The notes under the pieces: model-generated
What the model saw: the letters and a program-made list of their open reading frames with translations, nothing else
What the model was told of the DNA's origin: nothing
The model's database searches: none
Source of the DNA: a bacterium
GTDB lineage: Bacteria; Cyanobacteriota; Vampirovibrionia; Gastranaerophilales; Gastranaerophilaceae
Length of the DNA: 5,169 bases
Reading direction: 5' to 3'
Assembly: GCA_004558955.1 (NCBI GenBank)
Contig: SFZC01000123.1
Span: forward strand, 1-5,169
Position numbers and translations under genes: made by a program
Shown here: one piece after another, positions 1 to 4,727 of the stretch
How positions within the stretch are numbered: position 1 is the stretch's first letter
Layout: every line of letters begins with the position of its first letter

Positions 1-33
1 AGGCGCTTGTTATATCCATTTAACTACGAGAAC
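1..33 (-). tRNA. tRNA gene, 5' half only, probably tRNA-Arg
   Basis: Read on the minus strand from 33 down to 1, the sequence folds as the first 33 positions of a tRNA. The acceptor 5' strand is GTTCTCG, followed by TA at positions 8-9. The D-stem is GTTA paired with TAAC around an eight-base loop containing the conserved GG. Then come A26, an anticodon-stem strand AGCGC, and C32-T33. The lengths (7+2+4+8+4+1+5+2) match the canonical layout exactly. The window ends just before the anticodon, so identity cannot be read. The sequence resembles clostridial tRNA-Arg(CCT) from memory, which is inference. It lies 30 bp downstream of the DUF3881 gene on the same strand with no terminator between, so read-through from that operon followed by processing is possible. 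Confidence 0.75.
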
Positions 34-63
34 TTATTATAAAGCAGTCCGTCTTTGCCTTGA

Positions 64-936
64 TTATTCAATGCAAAGACTTCCCTGCATCCATACATTT
101 CCTTTGAATCTTCTTCCAATCTCCGGTTCACCCAGAAGATCCTTTTCATTGATACACACATCAAAATGTAAATCATTGCATACCAGTTTCAATTCATACA
201 TTGTTTCCTTTGTATATGAATTTTCAACTTTTGTATAGTCGATAATTTCTCCGAGAATGCTATACTGATCACTCTCGATTCCATACGGCATAAATGTCGA
301 CTTTACAATACTAAGCACATCTTCTTTCACAATTCTCTTCGAGAGAATTGCATATGTGTCCATGTCCTCGAGCGTAAGACTTTCAATTGCTTCCTCATCT
401 CCATCCCTTGCCTGTGCCATCAACTGATTACGCTCATTATCTTTCTTAATGATTGCTTTCTCCTTCGGAGCACGTTCCATAATCGGACAAAGAATTTTAC
501 CATCTACGGATAATCCAGCAAGCCGCGCTCCATAATGAACATTGGCAATCCGGTTATTATTCTCTGCCAGATAATCTGCAACATTCTGTAAATAGAAAAT
601 CAGAGTTACTCCAAGATTAAGTTCATCACATACTCCGGCATAAGATTCTTTTTCCGCATGTTTCTCTACTTCAATCTGTTCATTTGTTGTTATACTTGTT
701 CCAAGTACATACGGATAATAATAATCCATCTCAAAGGAATCATCTTCTCGATAGTTTCCCCGAACAGTAATTCCGATATTAGAAGCAAAAGAACGGGACA
801 ACTCTGCAAATTCATTTCCTTCGGAATCTTTTGTAATCTTCATCATTTCCGGTCGTTCAATAATCTCTTGTAAAATCAGTTCCAGATCCTTTTTTTGAAT
901 ATCTGAAAATCCAATGGTTCTTAGAAATTTGTGCAC
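64..936 (-). CDS. DUF3881 family protein
   Basis: This encodes a 290-residue protein that I recognise as DUF3881, a family of unknown function found mainly in Lachnospiraceae and their relatives. Recognition rests on the N-terminus MHKFLRTIGFSDI and the central stretch NVHYGARLAGLSVDGKI. There is no signal peptide and no membrane segment, so it should be cytoplasmic. The middle is rich in charged residues (roughly 160-200). The chosen start is GTG at 936. It is preceded by an AAGGGGGA ribosome binding site at 943-950, and it gives the family-typical MHKFLR beginning. An in-frame GTG at 957 would add seven residues but would place that binding site inside the coding region. It is the last protein gene of the parA-parB-DUF4446-DUF3881 series. 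Its position suggests a role linked to chromosome maintenance or expression from the same operon, but no biochemical function can be assigned. Confidence 0.88.
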   Translation of the reverse strand: MHKFLRTIGFSDIQKKDLELILQEIIERPEMMKITKDSEGNEFAELSRSFASNIGITVRGNYREDDSFEMDYYYPYVLGTSITTNEQIEVEKHAEKESYAGVCDELNLGVTLIFYLQNVADYLAENNNRIANVHYGARLAGLSVDGKILCPIMERAPKEKAIIKKDNERNQLMAQARDGDEEAIESLTLEDMDTYAILSKRIVKEDVLSIVKSTFMPYGIESDQYSILGEIIDYTKVENSYTKETMYELKLVCNDLHFDVCINEKDLLGEPEIGRRFKGNVWMQGSLCIE

Positions 937-942
937 TTGAGT

Positions 943-950
943 TCCCCCTT
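943..950 (-). promoter_or_regulatory. Ribosome binding site that decides the DUF3881 start
   Basis: On the minus strand this reads AAGGGGGA, six bases upstream of the GTG at 936. It falls within codons 3-5 of the longer reading frame from the GTG at 957, so it favours the 936 start. It is G-rich compared with the standard AGGAGG but close to the usual spacing. Confidence 0.6.
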
Positions 951-967
951 TCTTCACGTATTTATTT

Positions 968-996
968 ATTCTATCATAGAATTCTATGAATTGAAA
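968..996 (-). promoter_or_regulatory. Possible internal promoter for the DUF3881 gene
   Basis: The minus strand carries an extended -10 element, TGATAGAAT (976-968), with a weak -35-like TTTCAA (996-991) at 17 bp spacing. The predicted transcript start is near 961, about 25 bases before the GTG start. The -35 matches consensus poorly, and the element overlaps a 16-bp palindrome. It may therefore be a chance match in AT-rich DNA, or a secondary promoter inside the operon. Confidence 0.28.
974..989. repeat. Perfect 16-bp palindrome between DUF4446 and DUF3881 genes
   Basis: TCATAGAATTCTATGA is its own reverse complement. As RNA it could form a six-base-pair stem with an AATT loop. It is not followed by a U-run in either direction, so it does not look like a terminator. 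It could be a protein-binding dyad over the possible internal promoter, an RNA processing or stability hairpin, or chance. Confidence 0.6.
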
Positions 997-998
997 TA

Positions 999-1514
999 CT
1001 ATTTTGTTTTTGGTGCGGAATCATTTGGTTCCATTGCCATTTTCAATGCTTCCTGTTCTTCTTCTGAAAGAACAATAATAGAATTTCCATCTACTATTTC
1101 TTTAATATATGTGTAACAACCTTCTCTGCTATGAACTGCATTTAACACAAATCCATCGTTCGTCTGGTTTAATAAAGCAAGAGAAAAACTGAGTTTTCCA
1201 CCCATCTCATTGAACGCATCATACTTTACAAGACCAACTTTTTGGAATGTAAATTTCATATTTGCAAAAAGCTTTTTGATACTTTTTTCGTTTGCGTTAT
1301 TTGCTTCCATCAAACTGTCAACCTGATCCAGTCTCTTAATCAAAGTATCCTCAAGAGACTTTGCATTCTTTCCACTCATAAACTTATTGTATTTTTTCTT
1401 CAACTTACTGGTCTGTGCCATATTAACAATGATTAGTATTAATAAAATTATAGCGAAAGCCGCAAGTCCAATAATAATGTAATCAGAATCAAATCCTAAA
1501 TACTGTGCAATCAT
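999..1514 (-). CDS. DUF4446 family membrane-anchored protein
   Basis: This encodes a 171-residue protein of the DUF4446 family, whose function is unknown. Residues about 12-32 form one strongly hydrophobic segment (IIIGLAAFAIILLILIIVNM). It is followed by Lys-rich residues (SKLKKKYNK), predicting an N-out, C-in single-pass anchor with a cytoplasmic body. Residues about 50-85 look like a helical or coiled-coil linker. The C-terminal half carries the family's most recognisable block, roughly residues 90-140 (GLVKYDAF, GGKLSFSLALLN, HSREGCYTY). The start ATG has an AGGAG site at 1521-1525 with six bases of spacing. The gene lies 45 bp downstream of parB on the same strand with no clear terminator between, so co-transcription is likely. 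DUF4446 genes commonly sit beside parB in Firmicutes, in my recollection. A membrane protein here could connect the ParB-origin complex to the envelope, but that is inference. Confidence 0.9.
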   Translation of the reverse strand: MIAQYLGFDSDYIIIGLAAFAIILLILIIVNMAQTSKLKKKYNKFMSGKNAKSLEDTLIKRLDQVDSLMEANNANEKSIKKLFANMKFTFQKVGLVKYDAFNEMGGKLSFSLALLNQTNDGFVLNAVHSREGCYTYIKEIVDGNSIIVLSEEEQEALKMAMEPNDSAPKTK

Positions 1515-1559
1515 TTGTATCTCCTATCATATTATGTTTTATCTACGTTATTACAACTT

Positions 1560-2474
1560 CTACTTTTGAATCGTACGAAGCAGATCAATAATCCGGTCAA
1601 GCTCATCCTGCGAATAATATTCGATTTCTAACTTTCCTTTTTTGTCATCTTTATGATTAATACTTACCTTTGTTCCAAGAATAACCTTCATTTGCTCCTC
1701 GAGATCATGATAGATAGCCTCTAATTTCGGATCAAGTTTAATTCGAACATCTGTTTGTTTTTTCTTTTCATTCTGCAAACTCTTTACCAGTTTCTCTGTA
1801 TCTCGAACGCTCAGCTTTTCATCGAAAATTTTCTGTGCAATCGTATACTGCTTTTCCTGATCCTCAATTCCAAGAAGTGCACGTGCATGTCCGGTTGTCA
1901 ACATTTCTTCAATAACCATCTGCTGTACTTTATCATTTAATTTCAAAAGACGCATTGCATTGGTAACAGCTGTTCTGCTTTTTGATACCCGCTCCGCCAC
2001 CTCATCCTGTTTCAAATTGAATTCGGATAATAATCTCTTATAAGCAAGAGCTTCTTCAATTGGATTTAAATCTTCTCTTTGAATATTCTCGATCAGGGAA
2101 ATCTCCATGATTTCCTGCTCGGTCAACTTTTTAATAATAACCGGAACCTTCTTGACACCAGCCATCTTTGCTGCACGCCATCTTCGTTCACCAGCTATAA
2201 TTTCATAATAATCATCTCTCTCCTGAACAAGGAGTGGCTGTAACACACCAAACTGTTTGATGGATTCTGCTAACTCCAATAACGCATCCTCATCAAACTT
2301 TTTTCTTGGCTGTTCACGGTTTGGCTCAACCTTTGCAATATCCATCATGATAGCATCTGCCGCATGCTCACTTGTCGGTTTTTTCTTCTCTTCTACTTTT
2401 GCTGCAGGCTTTGTACTTACCTTATCAGCAATCAGGGAATCTAATCCCTTTCCAAGTCCTTTTTTTGCCGCCAT
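1560..2474 (-). CDS. parB: Chromosome-partitioning protein ParB (Spo0J), CTP-dependent parS clamp
   Basis: This 304-residue protein is a normal-length chromosomal ParB. The N-terminal KKGLGKGLDSLI (residues 4-15) is the Lys-containing peptide that stimulates the ParA ATPase. It is followed by a Lys/Ala/Pro-rich flexible linker to about residue 40. The CTP-binding/N-domain contains GERRWRA (95-101) and ENIQRED (129-135), the conserved motifs of the ParB CTPase fold. A helix-turn-helix at about 154-179 (DEVAERVSKSRTAVTN) should read parS, followed by the conserved GHARALL (195-201). The C-terminal 60 residues should dimerise. In the characterised family, ParB loads at parS, slides as a CTP-locked clamp and recruits SMC. 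The GLGKGL N-terminus and neighbouring parA and parS sites favour ParB over its paralogue Noc. The start ATG has a GAGAGGG site at 2483-2489. The gene begins 21 bp after parA's stop, so the two are almost certainly co-transcribed. Confidence 0.97.
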   Translation of the reverse strand: MAAKKGLGKGLDSLIADKVSTKPAAKVEEKKKPTSEHAADAIMMDIAKVEPNREQPRKKFDEDALLELAESIKQFGVLQPLLVQERDDYYEIIAGERRWRAAKMAGVKKVPVIIKKLTEQEIMEISLIENIQREDLNPIEEALAYKRLLSEFNLKQDEVAERVSKSRTAVTNAMRLLKLNDKVQQMVIEEMLTTGHARALLGIEDQEKQYTIAQKIFDEKLSVRDTEKLVKSLQNEKKKQTDVRIKLDPKLEAIYHDLEEQMKVILGTKVSINHKDDKKGKLEIEYYSQDELDRIIDLLRTIQK

Positions 2475-2495
2475 ACTAGTTACCCTCTCAATCTT

Positions 2496-3263
2496 TTATA
2501 AATCTTTACGGTTAATAATTTCTTTTGCCAATTTGCGATAGCTCTCTGCTCCGGCTGATTTTGAATCATACATATTGATTGGAATACCATAGGATGGTGC
2601 TTCCGCTAAACGAATATTTCTTGGAATCATTGTCTCGTAAATTTTTGTATCAAGATTTTCCTTAACATTCTCTACTACCTGATTAGAAAGATTTGTTCTT
2701 ACATCATACATTGTAAATACAACACCTTCAATTTGGAGATTTGGATTCAGTCTTTCCTGAACCAGATTGATTGTGTGTATTAACTGGCTTAATCCTTCCA
2801 ATGCATAATACTCACATTGAATTGGAACTAATACAGTATCTGCAGTTGTCATTGCATTAACTGTCAACATATTCAAGGAAGGTGGACAATCAATAATAAT
2901 AAAATCATAATCATCCTTAATATAATCAACAGCTGTCTTTAAAATGTATTCCTTATCATTAATTCCAAGCAATTCGATTTCTGCTCCGGCAAGATTGACA
3001 TTTGATGCAATAATCTTCAAATTATCAACAACTGTCTTTTGCATACTTTCATTTATTGTACATTCATCAAGCATTAATTCATATACTGTATTTTCTATTT
3101 CATTCTTATCAACGCCCAATCCACTTGTCATATTTCCCTGTGGATCAAGATCGATTGCTAATATTTTCTTTCCACTCTCCGCAAGGCATGCTGCTAAATT
3201 GATTGCAGTTGTTGTCTTACCAACGCCACCCTTTTGGTTTGCGATTGCAATAATTCTTCCCAT
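2496..3263 (-). CDS. parA: Chromosome-partitioning ATPase ParA (Soj)
   Basis: This 255-residue protein matches chromosomal ParA/Soj in length and motifs. The deviant Walker A is KGGVGKTT (11-18), with signature lysine K11 and K16. The A' motif DLDPQGN (38-44) contains D40, the residue required for hydrolysis in Bacillus Soj numbering. Walker B is IIIDCPPS (122-129) with D125. R189 (in YDVRTNLS) and R218 (in RNIRLAEAPS) sit at positions linked to DNA binding in Soj. There is no N-terminal HTH, so it is of the small chromosomal type rather than a plasmid type-Ia ParA. ATP drives its dimerisation and non-specific DNA binding, and ParB stimulates hydrolysis. In Bacillus, Soj also acts on DnaA; whether it does here is unknown. 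The ATG is preceded by an AAAGG site at 3271-3275. The upstream gap contains the probable promoter and two parS sites, so ParB spreading could affect its expression. Confidence 0.97.
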   Translation of the reverse strand: MGRIIAIANQKGGVGKTTTAINLAACLAESGKKILAIDLDPQGNMTSGLGVDKNEIENTVYELMLDECTINESMQKTVVDNLKIIASNVNLAGAEIELLGINDKEYILKTAVDYIKDDYDFIIIDCPPSLNMLTVNAMTTADTVLVPIQCEYYALEGLSQLIHTINLVQERLNPNLQIEGVVFTMYDVRTNLSNQVVENVKENLDTKIYETMIPRNIRLAEAPSYGIPINMYDSKSAGAESYRKLAKEIINRKDL

Positions 3264-3322
3264 GGTATTTCCTTTCTACTGCCTTATATTGCACTATTTT
3301 TTTTATAATTTCATGCTTTATT

Positions 3323-3331
3323 ATTATATCA
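3323..3331 (-). promoter_or_regulatory. Probable parAB promoter (extended -10)
   Basis: The minus strand reads TGATATAAT, a consensus -10 hexamer with the extended TG motif. The -35 region, 17 bp upstream, is weak (TAGCAA at 3351-3346), which an extended -10 can tolerate. Transcription would begin near 3316, giving a leader of roughly 50 bases before the parA ATG. The first parS lies about 40 bp upstream of the -10 element, so ParB bound there could influence initiation. Confidence 0.5.
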
Positions 3332-3370
3332 CTCTTTATTTATCTTTGCTAGGAAAAGTTATTTTTCAAA

Positions 3371-3386
3371 TGTTTCACGTGAAACA
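3371..3386. other. parS: parS site 1 (ParB-binding centromere site)
   Basis: TGTTTCACGTGAAACA is a perfect 16-bp palindrome and an exact match to the well-known Firmicute parS consensus bound by Spo0J/ParB. It lies about 108 bp upstream of the parA start, with its cognate ParB encoded in the same operon. ParB dimers load here with CTP and spread to neighbouring DNA, including the parAB promoter region. Confidence 0.96.
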
Positions 3387-3408
3387 TATTTTAATTTTTA
3401 ATCAAAAT

Positions 3409-3437
3409 ATTGTATTCAATCTATTTTCTATAAACAA
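3409..3437 (-). promoter_or_regulatory. Alternative weak parAB promoter between the two parS sites
   Basis: TTGTTT (3437-3432) and TACAAT (3414-3409) on the minus strand are separated by exactly 17 bp. Use of this promoter would put the first parS inside the 5' untranslated leader. The surrounding DNA is very AT-rich, so a chance match is quite possible. The extended -10 nearer parA is the better candidate. Confidence 0.25.
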
Positions 3438-3468
3438 AATATTGTAGATTTCATTGCATAAAAAGTGT

Positions 3469-3503
3469 AAAAAAAGAAATGTTTCACGTGAAACATTTCT
3501 TTT
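3469..3503 (-). terminator. Intrinsic terminator built on parS site 2
   Basis: The minus-strand transcript of the kinase-like gene, whose stop is at 3517, would fold the 3472-3503 palindrome into a long hairpin of about 14 base pairs with a four-base ACGT loop. The 3' arm merges into a run of seven U (3475-3469). This is the form of a Rho-independent terminator, placed just after the gene and before the parA promoters. In the plus direction only four T follow before AAAA, so termination there would be weaker. Confidence 0.7.
3480..3495. other. parS: parS site 2 (ParB-binding centromere site)
   Basis: This is a second exact copy of TGTTTCACGTGAAACA, with its centre 109 bp from that of site 1. 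The symmetry continues eight bases beyond the parS core on each side, making a 32-bp perfect palindrome at 3472-3503. It ends 21 bp past the stop codon of the kinase-like gene, and this copy also appears to serve as a transcription terminator. Confidence 0.96.
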
Positions 3504-3516
3504 AAAATATAAATTA

Positions 3517-4509
3517 TCAAGATACTCTAGGAATATAAATTTTAATTGAACAACCTTTTTGTAATGCTGACTCAACCTCCATCTTACCAGCTAGACGTTC
3601 AACTCTATTATCTAATACATAAAGTCCTAACTTTGTAACTCCATACTCTGCACTCTGTGTAAAAAAATCATAATCAAATCCTTGACCACTATCTGATACA
3701 GTAAGAAGTATACCATCCGATTCATAAGTCAATCCAATCATTACTTTATCAGTTTCAGAATGTTCCATTCCATTTTTACTTAATTCAATTATTGCATATA
3801 ATAATGTATTTTGAATAACATTATCCAAACGATAAGAAATACCGGATGTATGATAGTCAATCGTGTATGTATCATTCTTTTGTAATAAACGAATCAACTG
3901 TTGTAATTTCTGATCAAAAGGAATTCCATCATCGAAAGCAGGGTATAATTCATAAGTATAATTTTTCATCCATTTATGTTGTAAATCAAACTGCTTACGA
4001 ATTTCTGACAATTCCATCCTTGTACGTTCGGGATCAACATCAATTAATTTATTGCATAAATCGATATGACAAGTTACCTGCTCCACAGTACTTTCAAATT
4101 GATTCATTAATTTTTGAGAAAACCGATGCATCCGTCTATCTTCCGTACGCAACTGATTCACACGATAATCAATAGAATTCTGTCTGGTTGCATCAATCAT
4201 ATATTCCTTCATAACATTAGAAATTTCATCAATCTTATTATCAACTATCTGCAACTCGCCCTGTAAAGAAGACAGATTTTCAATTTCCATCTTCTGACTA
4301 TCTTGTAACTCTACAATTTTTTTTCGATTAAATGAATTTGTTTCACGTGGAGTAAATGCATCATAGTTCGGATCATTTGTATCCTCTAGAATTTCAATAA
4401 ACTTTGCATTTTCTTTCATGCGATTCTGACAAGCTACAATATCTTTTTGTATCATAAGCTTTTGCTCTACAAATTCTTGCTTTGTTTTCTCTAAATATTC
4501 TTTAACCAT
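3517..4509 (-). CDS. DegS-like sensor-kinase-family protein lacking the usual phospho-acceptor His
   Basis: This encodes a 330-residue protein with no membrane segment, so it should be cytoplasmic. Residues 1-115 are mostly charged helix, probably coiled coil, recalling the N-terminal sensor of Bacillus DegS. Residues about 120-206 resemble a HisKA_3 dimerisation domain: RFSQKLMN (129-136) aligns by eye with DegS RVSREIHD, and YELYPAFDDG (186-195) with YDLRPMALDD. In that alignment the phospho-acceptor His is M135 and the next Asp is N136. The HATPase domain looks intact. It has an N-box E242-x3-N246-x3-H250, a G1 box DSGQGF (273-278) and a G2-like GVTKLGL (290-296). ATP binding is therefore likely, but canonical autophosphorylation is doubtful. 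No response regulator lies next to it. A GGAG site (4515-4518) precedes the ATG, a good promoter lies upstream, and parS site 2 forms the terminator, so it appears to be its own transcription unit. The family call is secure; the function is unknown. Confidence 0.85.
   Translation of the reverse strand: MVKEYLEKTKQEFVEQKLMIQKDIVACQNRMKENAKFIEILEDTNDPNYDAFTPRETNSFNRKKIVELQDSQKMEIENLSSLQGELQIVDNKIDEISNVMKEYMIDATRQNSIDYRVNQLRTEDRRMHRFSQKLMNQFESTVEQVTCHIDLCNKLIDVDPERTRMELSEIRKQFDLQHKWMKNYTYELYPAFDDGIPFDQKLQQLIRLLQKNDTYTIDYHTSGISYRLDNVIQNTLLYAIIELSKNGMEHSETDKVMIGLTYESDGILLTVSDSGQGFDYDFFTQSAEYGVTKLGLYVLDNRVERLAGKMEVESALQKGCSIKIYIPRVS
4339..4354. other. Degenerate parS-like site inside the kinase-like gene
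   Basis: TGTTTCACGTGGAGTA matches 13 of 16 bases of the perfect parS copies. One half-site and the CACGTG core are intact, while the other half differs at three positions, one of which (A to G) also occurs in natural parS variants. It overlaps codons 53-57 (TPRET) of the kinase-like protein. It could be a weak ParB site or a coincidence of coding sequence. Confidence 0.4.
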
Positions 4510-4536
4510 ATTATCTCCATATCTATTTTTATAGAC

Positions 4537-4565
4537 ATTATAAAATAGCTACACAATAAAGTAAA
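4537..4565 (-). promoter_or_regulatory. Promoter of the kinase-like gene
   Basis: The minus strand has TTTACT (4565-4560) and a consensus TATAAT (4542-4537) separated by 17 bp. Transcription should start near 4530, giving a short leader of about 20 bases that includes the GGAG ribosome binding site. Four of six -35 bases and all -10 bases match the sigma-A consensus. Confidence 0.65.
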
Positions 4566-4642
4566 AATCTATCATAAATAATAGAAACGCTATTTAAATC
4601 AAAATAAAATACCTTATATGATAATACGATTATAAAATATTT

Positions 4643-4663
4643 TATTCCGAAATAAAAGGAATA
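4643..4663. repeat. Inverted repeat in the divergent intergenic region
   Basis: TATTCC and GGAATA are inverted copies separated by nine bases. The repeat ends 12 bp upstream of the -35 element of the plus-strand hydrolase gene. The arrangement would suit a dimeric regulator, but six-base arms in AT-rich DNA could arise by chance. Confidence 0.3.
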
Positions 4664-4675
4664 CAAAAATATAAT

Positions 4676-4704
4676 TTGTATAATGAATCAAAAATGTCTA
4701 TAAT
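4676..4704 (+). promoter_or_regulatory. Promoter of the alpha/beta-hydrolase-like gene
   Basis: TTGTAT (4676-4681) and a consensus TATAAT (4699-4704) are separated by 17 bp. The transcript would begin near 4711, immediately before a very strong AAAGGAGG ribosome binding site (4713-4720). The promoter fires away from the kinase-like gene's promoter; the two -10 elements are about 160 bp apart. Confidence 0.55.
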
Positions 4705-4727
4705 ATTTATATAAAGGAGGGTTACTC

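Noticed and set aside
36..41. TATAAT on the minus strand just before the tRNA
   Set aside because: It lies only two bases from the mature tRNA 5' end, which would place the transcript start inside the tRNA, and no -35 element is present at the right distance.
1515..1559. Possible promoter in the parB-DUF4446 gap
   Set aside because: The best -10-like CATAAT has its only -35-like partner at a 14-bp spacing, which is too short. Read-through from parB is the simpler explanation.
1878..1887. TGCACGTGCA, containing the CACGTG core of parS
   Set aside because: Only the core matches; the flanks are not parS, and the bases encode the conserved GHARAL motif of ParB, which explains them.
1560..2474. 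Possibility that this is Noc, the nucleoid-occlusion paralogue, rather than ParB
   Set aside because: The N-terminus is the ParA-stimulating GLGKGL type rather than a membrane-targeting amphipathic helix, parA is adjacent, and the nearby sites are parS rather than Noc-binding sequences.
3139..3147. TGTGGATCA, 8 of 9 bases of a reverse DnaA box
   Set aside because: It is isolated and encodes the conserved DPQGN region of ParA.
2944..3447. Plus-strand open frame of 167 codons opposite parA and the parS gap
   Set aside because: It is antisense to well-supported parA, crosses parS site 1, and has no recognisable domain. It is a shadow of parA codon structure.
3821..3829. TTATCCAAA, 8 of 9 bases of a DnaA box
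   Set aside because: It is a single near-match inside coding sequence with no cluster and no AT-rich unwinding element beside it, so there is no support for an origin here.
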